Notes under the pieces: generated by a model | What the model was told of the DNA's origin: nothing | Seen by the model: the letters and a program-made list of their open reading frames with translations, nothing else | Database searches by the model: none | Shown here: piece after piece, positions 51,486-60,263 of the stretch | Numbering within the stretch: position 1 is the first letter of the stretch | Layout of the letters: each line of letters starts with the position of its first letter | NCBI GenBank assembly: GCA_016710335.1 | Contig: JADJXQ010000001.1 | Span: 310,001-374,000 of the forward strand | Direction: 5' to 3' | Length of the DNA: 64,000 nucleotides | Source of the DNA: Rhodospirillales bacterium | GTDB lineage: Bacteria; Pseudomonadota; Alphaproteobacteria; Rhodospirillales; Defluviicoccaceae | Translations under genes and position numbers: made by a program

Positions 51486-52021
51486 TCGCCGCGCAGGCGT
51501 TGAACGATGGGCCAAAGAGTTTCTTTCCAAGCTTGCGGGGTGACAGGTCCGATGTGCTTGTAGCGGATGACGCCGTCGGCATCGACGATGAACGTCTCCG
51601 GCGCGCCGGTGACGCCGAACGCGATGGCGGCTCTGCTCTCGGGATCGGCGCCCACCAAGGTATAGGGATCGCCCAGTCGCGCCAGCCAAGCCGGGCCGGC
51701 TTGCGGATCCTTCTCCCGCCAGTCTATGCCGTATATGGGGATATCCCCGGCGCTCTGCAGCCCCATCAGGAACGGGTGCTCGATACGACAGGCGGCGCAC
51801 CACGAGCCGAAGATGTTGACCAGGGAGACCTGCCCCTTCAAGTCGTCGCTGCCGAGGCCGCGCGCCCGGCCCTCGATGGGCGGCAGCGAGAACTCGGGCA
51901 CCGGCTGGTTCAACAGCACCGACGGGAGGACTTGCGGATCGCCACGGAGACCGACCCAGAAGTACCCGGCCAGCACCAGGAACACGACGAGCGGGACGAG
52001 GTATAGAAGACGCTTCAACAT
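51482..52021 (-). CDS. ccmG: Thiol:disulfide interchange protein CcmG/DsbE
   Basis: Membrane-anchored periplasmic thioredoxin-like protein that keeps apocytochrome c and CcmH reduced. About 179 residues from the ATG at 52021 (MLKRLLYLVPLVVFLVLAGY anchor). The redox motif is WCAAC in VNIFGSWCAACRIEHPFLMG, the GVTGAPETFIVDADG cis-Pro loop is present, and YGIDWREK is family-typical. It is the first gene of the ccmG-ccmH-ccmI series. ccmE and ccmF, usually just upstream, are absent: the upstream neighbour is a divergent symporter operon, so the ccm genes are split in this genome. Confidence 0.94.
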   Translation of the reverse strand: MLKRLLYLVPLVVFLVLAGYFWVGLRGDPQVLPSVLLNQPVPEFSLPPIEGRARGLGSDDLKGQVSLVNIFGSWCAACRIEHPFLMGLQSAGDIPIYGIDWREKDPQAGPAWLARLGDPYTLVGADPESRAAIAFGVTGAPETFIVDADGVIRYKHIGPVTPQAWKETLWPIVQRLRGE

Positions 52022-52199
52022 GGTGCCGAGTTTAGCGCAAACCCGAGAGTCCCTCATGCAAAACCATACGCGCCGGCCGGAGGCGCAGGACCCTGCGGCG
52101 CGGACGCCGGGCTACAATTGGATACATTCCGCACATATTGCCGTAACGCCGTAGGCGTAGCCTGTAATGGTCGAAAACGACGTTTCCTCCCACTTCGTA

Positions 52200-52235
52200 G
52201 AAGCCGCTCCCTTCCCGGGAATGGCTTCTTTTTTT
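52200..52235 (+). terminator. Intrinsic terminator or attenuator upstream of the symporter
   Basis: GAAGCC (52200-52205) pairs with GGCTTC (52223-52228), with further TCCC/GGGA pairing inside, followed by seven T. It sits about 200 bases before the symporter start in the 408-base gap 52022-52429. There is no gene before it on the plus strand, so it may end a short leader RNA. The rest of the gap has AT-rich TACAAT sequences (52290 region) that could be a second promoter, and nothing else. Confidence 0.55.
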
Positions 52236-52429
52236 ATGTGCGCGTTGCCGCTTCGAATGACGCCGGGTGTTCCGCTCGGCGACCTTACAATTCGATACAA
52301 TCGACACACACTCACGCAAAAGCGCTCCGACATCAATCGCCTTGCGTGAAATCGCGCTCCTTACGCAGGCGCATTTCCACGTTCCCGCGCGAGTGCGCCA
52401 CGTTTTCAAACACGGAGGGATGGCTCCCG

Positions 52430-52741
52430 ATGGACAAAGCCTACAAGAAAGAGTGCTATACGGCACTCATTGCCTTTGGGGTGGTAGCGTTCTTAACGCA
52501 TATTTTCCCCTTATATTTCCTGTTTCCCGGATTGACTGAGATGGTTTGGTTCGGGTTTCCGGCACACTACCTGTTGACAATCGTTCTCGGCTGGCTGGTG
52601 TTGATCCCGCTCTATTGGGTCTACATCGAGGTCAGCGAAAAGATCGACGCCGAGATCGCGGAGACGAGCTCCGCCGCCACGTCCCTCGACAAGGGCTACG
52701 GCGCGGGCAAGTCGGCGCGCGTGCCGGGAGGAGCGGAATAA
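52430..52741 (+). CDS. Sodium/solute symporter small subunit (DUF4212-like)
   Basis: 103 residues. Two membrane helices: TALIAFGVVAFLTHIFPLYF and HYLLTIVLGWLVLIPLYWVY, with WFGFPAHY before the second. This is the topology and motif (GFP...YW-Y...) of the small subunits that accompany acetate/lactate-type SSS symporters. The helix end VYIEVSEKIDAEI is typical. The start ATG at 52430 follows GGAGGG by 10 bases. Its TAA overlaps the ATG of the large subunit by one base (TAATG), so translation is coupled. Exact function of the small subunit is not well known. Confidence 0.82.
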   Translation: MDKAYKKECYTALIAFGVVAFLTHIFPLYFLFPGLTEMVWFGFPAHYLLTIVLGWLVLIPLYWVYIEVSEKIDAEIAETSSAATSLDKGYGAGKSARVPGGAE

Positions 52742-54585
52742 TGAAGACCCTGATTGCACTCCTGGTGCTGGCGGCAGGCTTGCCGACCGCGGCACTGGCG
52801 CAGACGGCGGCTCCGGCAGCCGAGCAGAACTTCTATCGGTTCGAACCGACCAGCATGCTGTCGACCCTCGGCATCATCTACACCGTCATCATGGTCGTCG
52901 TGTTCCTGTACGTGGGCTGGATCGCCAAACGCCGCACCGCGACGAGCGACGACTATTTCGCGGCAGGACGCAATGTCGGCGGCCTCACGAACGGCCTGGC
53001 GATGACGTCGAACTACATGAGCCTTGCGACCTTCCTCGGCTTCACCGCACTCATCTGGAGCCTGCAGTTCTATCTCGTCGCCATCGTGCTGAGCTTCCTC
53101 GGCGGCTTCGTGATGATCTCGATCTGCATCGCCCCCAGCCTCAGGCGCTGGGGCAAGTACACCAGCATGCAGTTCATCGGTGAACGCTTTGGCGGGACTG
53201 CCAAGGTCATCGCCGTGATCTGCATGATCCTGCTCGCCCAGCTCTACCTGATCGGGCAGATGAAGGGCGTCGGCAACGTCTTCCAGGTGATGTTCCACAT
53301 CGACTACACCACCGGCCTGATCGCCGGCGGCCTGATCGTCACCGCCTACGTCACCATCGGCGGCATGTACGGCATGTCGTACAACCAGACCCTGCAGGCG
53401 ATCATCATGGGCATCGCGCTCCTGGTGCCGACGGCGCTGATCCTGTGGAACCTGGGCGCCGGCCCGGCAAGCGTGTTTCCGCCGTTCGGATATGCGCGGC
53501 TGGTTCCGGACATGGTGGCCGCCATGCCCTCCTACTTCGATCCGTTCGTGACGGCCGGCGGCACGGTGCCGATGAGCTTCAAGTTCTACACCGGCGTCAT
53601 GCTGTCGATCGCGTTTGGCACCATCGGTCTGCCGCATATTGCCATGCGCTTCTTCACGGCGCCGTCGGTGCGCAACGCGAAAGTCTCGGTGTTGTGGGGC
53701 ATCGTTTTCGTCGGCATCGTGTTCTTTACGACGTTCGCGATCGGGTTCGCAGCCAAGCTCTACACGGTTCGGGAACTCAATCCCCAAGGCCTGCAGATCG
53801 CCAAGGACCAGGCCGACCTTTTGGTCGTGGTCATGAGCCAGGCTTTCACGCCGTCCTGGATCGCCGCCCTGCCCGTCGCCGGCGCTTTGGCGGCCGGCAT
53901 GTCGACCATCGCCGGTCTTCTGATGGTGATCGGCACCGGTCTCGGCAACGACATCTATTCCACGGTCGTTCCCAACGCCACCGAGAACAGGAGGGTGAAG
54001 GCCGGGTTCTTCTTCACGGCTTTGGGCGGCATCGTCACCATCCTGCTCGCCCTCAACCCGCCGGACTTTCTGTTGACCAGCGTCATCTGGGCGTTCGTTG
54101 TGGCGGCGTCAACGTTTACTCCAGTGCTGATCCTCGGCATCTGGTGGAAGGGCGCCAACACCTACGGGGCGATCGCCGGCATGGTCATCGGCGGGATCCT
54201 CTCCATCGTGCTGTGGTGGAACAAGGGCACGCTGTTCGGCGTCACCCTGCTCGACGCCGGCCCGCTCAGCAACCTGGTCACCGCGCTGTTCAGCTTCTCG
54301 GCGAACTGGTTCCTCGTCGTCGTCGTCAGCCTGTTGACCGGCGGCGAGAAGGACGAGCGGATCCTGCGGGAAGTGGACCGCATCCACGGCTGGAAGAACT
54401 ACGACCCGCGCCGCTACGCCGGCAAGACGTTCGCCCTCTCGACCGGCGCCATCGCGCTTCTGCTGATGATCTGGTCGGCAATGCCGAACGTGGTGCCGGA
54501 GGCGGCTCAGGCCTCCATGGACAGGACGGCCGCTCAGGCATCGCTGCAACAGGCGGCGCCGAAAGTGGCGGTCGCACAGAAGTAG
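52741..54585 (+). CDS. Sodium:solute symporter large subunit (ActP-like SSS family)
   Basis: 614 residues: a signal-like N-terminus (LLVLAAGLPTAALAQ), then about 13 helices. SSS-family sites: SDDYFAAGRNVGGLTNGLAM, TSNYMSLATFLGFTALIWSL, QFIGERFGG and ALAAGMSTIAGLLMVIGTGL (sodium site). The closest recognisable group is the acetate/monocarboxylate symporters with a small DUF4212 partner, which lies directly upstream and overlaps. An Ala/Gln-rich periplasmic or cytoplasmic tail ends the protein. It likely imports a short-chain organic acid with sodium. A strong terminator follows 25 bases after the stop. Confidence 0.9.
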   Translation: MKTLIALLVLAAGLPTAALAQTAAPAAEQNFYRFEPTSMLSTLGIIYTVIMVVVFLYVGWIAKRRTATSDDYFAAGRNVGGLTNGLAMTSNYMSLATFLGFTALIWSLQFYLVAIVLSFLGGFVMISICIAPSLRRWGKYTSMQFIGERFGGTAKVIAVICMILLAQLYLIGQMKGVGNVFQVMFHIDYTTGLIAGGLIVTAYVTIGGMYGMSYNQTLQAIIMGIALLVPTALILWNLGAGPASVFPPFGYARLVPDMVAAMPSYFDPFVTAGGTVPMSFKFYTGVMLSIAFGTIGLPHIAMRFFTAPSVRNAKVSVLWGIVFVGIVFFTTFAIGFAAKLYTVRELNPQGLQIAKDQADLLVVVMSQAFTPSWIAALPVAGALAAGMSTIAGLLMVIGTGLGNDIYSTVVPNATENRRVKAGFFFTALGGIVTILLALNPPDFLLTSVIWAFVVAASTFTPVLILGIWWKGANTYGAIAGMVIGGILSIVLWWNKGTLFGVTLLDAGPLSNLVTALFSFSANWFLVVVVSLLTGGEKDERILREVDRIHGWKNYDPRRYAGKTFALSTGAIALLLMIWSAMPNVVPEAAQASMDRTAAQASLQQAAPKVAVAQK

Positions 54586-54609
54586 CTCATCGAACCGTGT
54601 TCATGAGCG

Positions 54610-54631
54610 GGGGGACCTTCGGGTCCCCCTT
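54610..54631 (+). terminator. Intrinsic terminator after the symporter
   Basis: A perfect 8-bp stem GGGGGACC/GGTCCCCC with a TTCG tetraloop, then TT. The UUCG loop and G/C stem make it very stable although the T run is short. It separates the symporter operon from the next gene. Confidence 0.75.
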
Positions 54632-54694
54632 CCGTGCCCCCTTAGGTGCTTGGGGGAGCCGCCAGCCGGCACATCATCCGCCAAGGCATTCCTG

Positions 54695-55279
54695 ATGTTG
54701 CTTCTCGACCTCTACCTCCTGCGACCGACGCCGTTCCGGCACGCCTGGGAGAACCCCCGGTCGCCGTATCTGGTCAGCGGCTTCCTCATCGCCACCGGCG
54801 TCATCTACGGCCTCCTGCTCGCTTTGTTCAATTTGTCGATCGGCGAGATCAAGGGTGTCTCTCTCGAGGGTCTCTCGGGCGCGTCCCGAACCTGGTTCTT
54901 CGTTTACAGCGTCGCGGTCGGCCTGATGACCGTTGTCGCCGTTCACCTCGGCATCACCATCGTGACGTGGCTCATGGCAAGAGCCATCGGCGGTCCGGGA
55001 TTGCTCGTCGGCCTCTATCGGGTCACGGCCTACCTGTTGCCGCTCGGGTGGCCCGCTCTGCCGCAACTCGCCCGAACCGTCGTAGCGTCCACGGCCGAAA
55101 GCGTGCCGTCGCTGCCGTTGCAGTGGGCCTATCTTCCGCTGGCGGCGCTCGGCCTTGCGTTATTCTTTGCCGGACTGTTCCAGATTTTCGTTTTGACGCA
55201 GGGCAAGGGACCCGTTCGGTCGGCAGCCGGCGTGTTGTTCTTTGTCGTTTTTTCGTTTGCGGTTTTTTTGATGTTTTAA
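54695..55279 (+). CDS. Multi-spanning membrane protein (Yip1-like topology)
   Basis: 194 residues from the ATG at 54695; a TTG at 54650 is also in frame. An N-terminal LLLDLYLLRPTPFRHAWENP segment precedes about five helices (LVSGFLIATGVIYGLLLALF, TVVAVHLGITIVTWLMA, YRVTAYLLPLGWPALPQLAR, LPLAALGLALFFAGLFQIFV and a very hydrophobic C-terminus). The length and the Pro in helix 3 (YLLPLGW) are like bacterial Yip1-family proteins, but no diagnostic motif is certain. It lies between the symporter terminator and the histidine kinase gene, 43 bases before the latter, so it may be in the kinase operon. Confidence 0.65.
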   Translation: MLLLDLYLLRPTPFRHAWENPRSPYLVSGFLIATGVIYGLLLALFNLSIGEIKGVSLEGLSGASRTWFFVYSVAVGLMTVVAVHLGITIVTWLMARAIGGPGLLVGLYRVTAYLLPLGWPALPQLARTVVASTAESVPSLPLQWAYLPLAALGLALFFAGLFQIFVLTQGKGPVRSAAGVLFFVVFSFAVFLMF

Positions 55280-55322
55280 TCGGGTGGCCGGGGGCGGTCG
55301 CGACCGCCCGGGAGAGCGAGCC

Positions 55323-57362
55323 ATGACGACGACGCGGGCATTCGAAGCGCACTGCTTTACGTTGCTGCACTCGGGGCTCGATCACATCGACCAAGGCATC
55401 TCGGTATTCGACCGCGAACTCCGCCTGGTCGGCTGGAACCGGCGGTTCCTCGAGCTTCTCGATCTGCCGGCCCGCCTGACCTGGCGCGGCGCCGACTTTG
55501 CCAGCATCATGCGCTACAACGCCCAGCGCGGCGAGTACGGGCCGGGCGACATCGAGGAGCTGGTCGAAGCCCGCGTCCAGTTGGCCATGAAGTTCGAGCC
55601 GCACGCCCTCGAACGGGTGCGGCCGACCGGCGGCATCATCGCCATTCGCGGCGAGCCGCTGCCCGAGGGCGGCTTCGTGACCGTCTACACCGACGTCACC
55701 GACCAGCGCCGCTACGAGCGCGTGATACGCGAGCACACGGAGGAGTTGGAGTGGCGGGTCGCCGAGCGTACACGGGAAGTGCGCTCCGCCCATGATCGGT
55801 TGCTGGGGGCGATGGCGCGCCAGCGGGAAGTGGAGGCGGCGCTGCGCCAGAGCGAGGCGCGCCTGCAACTCATCGCCGACAGCCTGCCGGCCGGAATCGC
55901 GTACTGGGACAAGAACGACTGCTGCCTGTTCGCCAATCGCAGGTTTGCCGCTGCGTTCGGCTTGCGGAAGGAACAGGTCATCGGCCGCCCCAGCATCGAC
56001 GTGGTCGGCCGGGAATCTCTGGCGGCTGTCCAGGGCTACATCGACACCGTCCTCGGCGGCTCCGGCGTCACCTTCGAGCACCAAGTGACCTTGGCGAGCG
56101 GGCGTGTCGCCATGGTTCGCAGCACGCTGTTGCCGGATACGGATGCGGACGGCGGGGTCGCCGGCTACTTCGTTCTGTCCCTGGACATCACCCGCCACAA
56201 GCAGGCCGAAGACGCCATCCTTCAGGCGCAGAAGATGGAGGCCATCGGCCAGTTGTCGAGCGGCATTGCCCACGATTTCAACAACCTGCTTACCGTCATC
56301 CTCGGCAATCTGCTGCCGCTCGGCGAGAACCCCGCCGATGTGGACGACATCCGGGAGTACATCGACCCCGCCATCGAAGCGGCGCGCAAGGGCGCCAAGC
56401 TGACGGAGCGCCTGTTGACGTTCGCGCGCCGCCAGCCGCTTTCGCCTGAGCTTATCGACGTCGAGGCGCTCGTGGCCGGTGCGGTCAGGCTGTTGCGGCG
56501 CTCTCTGCCGAGCGACATCGAGATCATCACCGTCTCGCGCGGCCAACCCTATCCGGCCCTCGCCGACGCCTACCAGCTCGAGAACGCCCTCCTCAACCTG
56601 GCCTTCAACTCCCGCGATGCTATGCCCAACGGCGGCTGCCTCAAGCTGGAGACCACGTTCGTCCGTATCGGCGCGGGCGAATCGGACGAGGCCGGCGTCG
56701 ACCCGGGCGACTACGTCAGGATCAGCGTCACCGACACCGGCGCCGGCATGGACGCGGCGACCCAGGCGCGGGTGTTCGAGCCGTTCTTCTCCACCAAGCA
56801 GGAGCAGGGAGGCAGCGGCCTTGGGCTCAGCATGGTCTACGGCTTCGTGCAGGAATCGGGGGGCGCGATTCGCATCGAGAGCGCCAGCGGCCGGGGCACC
56901 ACCATTGTCATGCTGTTGCCGCGTGGAGACGTCGGCGCCGACGCCGAACAGTCACAGGCGACGCCTTCGGCACCGCAGACGGCGCCGAATGGCGATCTGG
57001 TGTTGCTGGTGGAGGACGATGACAAGGTGCGCGCCGTGGTGCGCCGCCAGTTGATGACCCTCGGCTACCACCTGATCGAGGCCGCCAACGCCGAGGAGGC
57101 GCTGGAACTGCTGCGCAACGTCCGCGATCTGACCATGCTGCTGACCGACATCGTGATGCCCGGCTCCATGTCCGGCGTCGACCTCGGGCGCGCGGCCAAG
57201 TCATTGAAGCCCGACCTCAAGGTTCTGTTGATGACCGGCTATGCGGGCCAGGATCGCATGCGCGAGCTCGAAGACGCGTCTTTTCCCTTGCTGCAAAAGC
57301 CCTTTGACCAGCAGCAACTGGCAGCCGCGATCGCCACCGCATCGGCCACTGCCACCGTCTGA
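55323..57362 (+). CDS. Hybrid sensor histidine kinase with two PAS domains
   Basis: 679 residues, soluble. PAS 1 (about 18-130, GISVFDRELRLVGWNRRFLE, the PAS-7 type), a coiled coil (130-175), PAS 2 (180-295), HisKA with His317 in SSGIAHDFNNLLTV, and HATPase_c with N-box NLAFNSRDAMP, VTDTGAGM and GGSGLGLSMV. A C-terminal receiver domain has VLLVEDDDKV, LLTDIVMPGSMSG (phospho-Asp near 600) and LQKPF. With no membrane segments it senses a cytoplasmic signal. The PAS-7 domain is common in kinases controlling organic-acid or C4 uptake, which fits the symporter upstream. It is the likely partner of the OmpR-type regulator 203 bases downstream. Confidence 0.93.
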   Translation: MTTTRAFEAHCFTLLHSGLDHIDQGISVFDRELRLVGWNRRFLELLDLPARLTWRGADFASIMRYNAQRGEYGPGDIEELVEARVQLAMKFEPHALERVRPTGGIIAIRGEPLPEGGFVTVYTDVTDQRRYERVIREHTEELEWRVAERTREVRSAHDRLLGAMARQREVEAALRQSEARLQLIADSLPAGIAYWDKNDCCLFANRRFAAAFGLRKEQVIGRPSIDVVGRESLAAVQGYIDTVLGGSGVTFEHQVTLASGRVAMVRSTLLPDTDADGGVAGYFVLSLDITRHKQAEDAILQAQKMEAIGQLSSGIAHDFNNLLTVILGNLLPLGENPADVDDIREYIDPAIEAARKGAKLTERLLTFARRQPLSPELIDVEALVAGAVRLLRRSLPSDIEIITVSRGQPYPALADAYQLENALLNLAFNSRDAMPNGGCLKLETTFVRIGAGESDEAGVDPGDYVRISVTDTGAGMDAATQARVFEPFFSTKQEQGGSGLGLSMVYGFVQESGGAIRIESASGRGTTIVMLLPRGDVGADAEQSQATPSAPQTAPNGDLVLLVEDDDKVRAVVRRQLMTLGYHLIEAANAEEALELLRNVRDLTMLLTDIVMPGSMSGVDLGRAAKSLKPDLKVLLMTGYAGQDRMRELEDASFPLLQKPFDQQQLAAAIATASATATV

Positions 57363-57455
57363 ATCCGCCGGTGCGCGAAGAGCGGACCGCGACGTTGCGA
57401 TCTTCTCTTCTATGCGGAGGTGCGCGACCCTATGATGCCCGCCCTTGTGATGGGC

Positions 57456-57488
57456 TCATCCTTCGTCCTTCGGCTACGTTCAGGATGA
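57456..57488. repeat. Short palindromic intergenic repeat
   Basis: TCATCCT and AGGATGA arms around a loop with CCTTCGGC. It is the second copy of the element type at 3563-3587. The rest of the 57363-57564 gap holds a GTGAGCCTGTCGAA fragment of the same kind. Confidence 0.55.
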
Positions 57489-57564
57489 AGGCGTGGGGTG
57501 CCGGTGTCCGAGCACCCGCATGGTGAGCCTGTCGAACAATGAGTTCCTCCTTTGACGGGCGGCG

Positions 57565-58299
57565 ATGCGGGTTCAGAATCAACAGGTCTTCGTCCTGGAG
57601 GACGAGCCGGACATTGGGCGGATGCTGTGCCGCACCCTTGATCAGCACGGCTATCGCTCGGAGTTGTTCCTCCGCGCCGCCGATTTCCAGAGGCGCATGC
57701 GGACCCGCCAGCCGACTCTCTGCATCGTCGACCTCGGCCTGCCCGACGAGGATGGGCTGCAGGTGGTCCGCGACGTGCAGAGCCGCTACGGAACCCCCGT
57801 CATCATCGTCACAGGTCGCGGCGGCGTCCTCGACCGGATCATCGGCCTTGAACTGGGCGCCGACGACTATGTGGTCAAGCCGTTCGATCCGCGCGAGGTG
57901 GTGGCCCGGGTCGGCGCCGTCCTGCGCCGCGCCGGGCGCCCGGCAGACTCCAACAACGGCAACTGCAGCGACCTGGCGAAGTTCGGCGACTGGGTGTTCG
58001 ACTTTGACCGGCACGTGCTGACCGCCGGCGACGGCCGCGAGATCGATCTCAGCGCCGCGGAAGCCCAACTGCTGCAGGTGATGGTGCGCCAGCCCAACCG
58101 CATCCTGTCGCGGGAATCGCTGCTGGGCCTGCAGGCCGCCGACGACCGCTCACCGTTCGACCGCAGCATCGACGTGCGCATTTCCAGATTGCGCCAGAAG
58201 GTCGAGCCCGACCCCAGGCGCCCGCAAGTGATCAAAACCGTCTACGGCGCCGGCTACATGTTCACCGCCAGCGTCGAATGGGTGGCGAAGGGGGGATGA
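57565..58299 (+). CDS. OmpR/PhoB-type response regulator
   Basis: 244 residues. Receiver domain: VLEDEPD (acidic pocket), phospho-Asp56 in CIVDLGLPDEDG, Thr83 in IVTGRGG, Lys105 in VVKPFDPRE. Winged-helix DNA-binding domain (about 135-235): FDFDRHVLTAGDGREIDLSA, EAQLLQVMVRQPNRILSRES, RSIDVRISRLRQKVEPD and IKTVYGAGYMF. It has all residues for phosphorylation and DNA binding. It follows the hybrid kinase; a kinase with its own receiver would need a phosphorelay or direct transfer. Likely targets are the symporter or PAP2 genes around it, but no operator was identified. Confidence 0.93.
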   Translation: MRVQNQQVFVLEDEPDIGRMLCRTLDQHGYRSELFLRAADFQRRMRTRQPTLCIVDLGLPDEDGLQVVRDVQSRYGTPVIIVTGRGGVLDRIIGLELGADDYVVKPFDPREVVARVGAVLRRAGRPADSNNGNCSDLAKFGDWVFDFDRHVLTAGDGREIDLSAAEAQLLQVMVRQPNRILSRESLLGLQAADDRSPFDRSIDVRISRLRQKVEPDPRRPQVIKTVYGAGYMFTASVEWVAKGG

Positions 58300-58438
58300 C
58301 CGGGCACGCGGGTTCGCAACCGTTAGGCGAAGCACCCCGACCGCCCGGCCGCGGATTCGGACGATCCTGATGGATTTGTGGCCGTTTCGGTGCAGTTTGA
58401 CACAGGGGCATTAGGCTTAAATTCCTGTTAACATTAAG

Positions 58439-58490
58439 AATGTGTCCGTTTGGCCGCCCAAACCGTATGCGGATGTACTCATTTGTATGC
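58439..58490. repeat. Intergenic element shared with 5517-5565
   Basis: Second copy of the AATGTGTCCG ... GTATGCGGATGTA arrangement (58439-58448 and 58465-58477), followed by TTTGTATGCAAA. It lies in the 58300-58698 gap before the PAP2 gene. The remainder of this gap is AT-richer than average (TTAACATTAAGA at 58428-58440), with no recognisable gene. Confidence 0.45.
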
Positions 58491-58698
58491 AAAACCGCCT
58501 TTATCACGTTGATTTCGTTGAAATCTACTTTAGATTGTGAAACTTCCCGGAGATGCCGGCCGGAACCTCTGCAACGTCCGCCGCGTCGGCGCCGATCCGC
58601 CCCATTTCCAGTTATAGCCCCGCCACTCCGTCGTTCAAGCCGTGGTGTTGTTGCCGTCCCCGCGGTTCTCGTCCTGTAGGCTCGGATAAAAAAGAGGA

Positions 58699-59529
58699 AT
58701 GGCCACTTCTCTTCCGGCGGGTGGCAAGGCGCCAACTCTTGGTATAGAAGAGAATATGGCTCCAAATCTTCCTGAACTGGTCAGTAGATCAAGCGGACAG
58801 CGCGTAGGGAGACTTGTCCGCTGGACGCTTGCCGCTGCAAGGCAGGAACTGGCGCTGCTGGCGCTGCTGGCGCTGCTGGCCGCCAGCTTGTGGGCCTTCA
58901 TCGCCATCTCGGAAGAAGTCGTCGAAGGCGACACCCACGCGATCGACGAGACCATCCTCTTGTCTCTGCGGGCGCCGGGCGATCAAAGCGATCCCCTCGG
59001 CCCGGGATGGGTGGAGGAGTGGGCGCGCGATCTCACCGCCCTCGGCAGCGTCGGGGTGCTGACGCTGATCACCGTCGCGTCGGTAATTTACCTGGTTCTG
59101 AGCCGCAAACATCGCACGGCGCTGTTCGTCGCGACCGCCATCGCAAGCGGCACTGCGATCAGCTTCGCACTGAAGGCGGGTTTCGACCGGCCACGCCCGG
59201 ATCTCGTGCCGCATGAAACGATTGTGTACACGACGAGTTTCCCGAGCGCCCATTCGATGATGTCGGCGCTCGTTTACCTGACCCTGGGCGCGCTCGTCGC
59301 CCGTTTGCAGCCGAGGCGACGGCTGAAGGCCTACCTGCTCCTGCTCGCGATCCTGGTCACCGTCATCGTCGGCATGAGCCGGGTTTATCTGGGAGTCCAC
59401 TGGCCGACGGACGTCCTTGCCGGCTGGGTCGCCGGCGCCACCTGGGCGATGCTCAGTTGGGCCATCGCGGCGTGGCTGCAGCGGCTCCACAAGGTTGAAT
59501 CATCGGCCGGAGACGGGCGAGAGCCGTAG
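58699..59529 (+). CDS. PAP2-family membrane phosphatase
   Basis: 276 residues from the ATG at 58699 (AAAGAGGA just before it); an ATG at 58756 is also possible. Six helices. The three catalytic motifs are KAGFDRPRP (KX6RP), FPSAHSMMS (PSxH) and SRVYLGVHWPTDVLAGW (SRX5HX3D). The family removes phosphate from lipid phosphates such as undecaprenyl pyrophosphate or phosphatidate; the substrate is not evident. An insertion of about 60 residues between helices 1 and 2 (EVVEGDTHAIDETILLSLRA) is typical of this subgroup. An antitoxin remnant begins 6 bases after its stop. Confidence 0.9.
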   Translation: MATSLPAGGKAPTLGIEENMAPNLPELVSRSSGQRVGRLVRWTLAAARQELALLALLALLAASLWAFIAISEEVVEGDTHAIDETILLSLRAPGDQSDPLGPGWVEEWARDLTALGSVGVLTLITVASVIYLVLSRKHRTALFVATAIASGTAISFALKAGFDRPRPDLVPHETIVYTTSFPSAHSMMSALVYLTLGALVARLQPRRRLKAYLLLLAILVTVIVGMSRVYLGVHWPTDVLAGWVAGATWAMLSWAIAAWLQRLHKVESSAGDGREP

Positions 59530-59535
59530 GAGGAT

Positions 59536-59711
59536 GTGGATTGGAGCGGGGCCAAGCGGGTGCGCTTTCCAAATCTCAAGCCGTCCAGGACGTCCCGCTG
59601 CGACTGCCGGTACCGCTGTTGGAGCGCGTCAAGACCGCCGCCGACAAGCGCGACGTCCCCTATCAATCTTTGATCAAGACGTGGCTTTCCGAGAAGATCG
59701 ACGCGGCCTGA
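59536..59711 (+). CDS. CopG/BrnA-type antitoxin, short and frameshifted
   Basis: Read from a GTG at 59536: DWSGAKRVRFPNLKPSRT, then after a one-base shift near 59591 VPLRLPVPLLERVKTAADKR, DVPYQSLIKTWLSEKI and a TGA at 59709-59711. The KRVRFPNLKPS...LRLP...LLERVK..A..RDVPYQSLIK.WL pattern is that of CopG-like ribbon-helix-helix antitoxins found as BrnA/CopG partners. About 57 residues, complete at the C-terminus; a longer N-terminus may have been lost. No toxin gene is adjacent. It is too short for length-based gene finding and is placed in an accessory, repeat-rich zone. Confidence 0.6.
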
Positions 59712-59806
59712 CTGGCGCTAGCCATGACGACGGAAACAATTGCGACATCGCTGCTGGCATGGGTGGGCTCCGGTTTCCTCGTGAGCGTACCCGCCCGGCT
59801 CCATGC

Positions 59807-59834
59807 GTCGGATTACGCCTCCGGCTAATCCGAC
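59807..59834. repeat. Palindromic repeat (GTCGGATTA type)
   Basis: GTCGGATTA and TAATCCGAC form a perfect 9-bp inverted repeat around CGCCTCCGGC. A degenerate relative lies at 60623-60651. This type of short repeat is widespread in proteobacterial intergenic DNA (from memory). Confidence 0.65.
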
Positions 59835-60060
59835 CTACGAGCTTTACCCATACCCTCTTTTCGTTTCGCCAGTACTCTTTCGTTCGTCCCCAAATCGTCG
59901 TGGAGTAACCCGCGTCAACGCCCTCGTACCCGTAATTGTGATCCCCAGCCGCGATGACGTAGGAATGCTCGTCATAACTCGTTATCTCTTCGATAATGAT
60001 CTGGATCTTGTCTTTTCCAGCGGTACGGAAGGTTTTCCGCCTTGACGTTAGGAACGCCAT
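59835..60060 (-). CDS. Hypothetical short protein, lower GC
   Basis: From an ATG at 60060: MAFLTSRRKTFRTAGKDKIQ, then IIIEEITSYDEHSYVIAAGD and a Tyr/Asp-rich stretch (HNYGYEGVDAGYSTTIWGRT), ending near KRVWVKLVG, after which the frame enters the palindromic repeat. The residue use is unlike a chance antisense frame, and the DNA is AT-richer than its neighbours, suggesting transferred material. The true C-terminus is probably lost to the repeat. No family recognised. The stretch 60061-60263 shows nothing. Confidence 0.4.
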
Positions 60061-60263
60061 TTTTTTCCTTGGCCATTGTAATGCTTATGGATCTACGGAC
60101 ATATTCAATACTGCGCTATATGGCCTTCTCAGTTTTAGTTCTGCGGCACTCTACGAACGCCATGCGCCAATGGCCATCAGTTGCGACGGCGGCGGGCACA
60201 GGCTGCGAGGTCGGAAGAATGCGCGGGTACTCAATGGGCGTGTCCCGTTCCGGCTTGGGCCCC

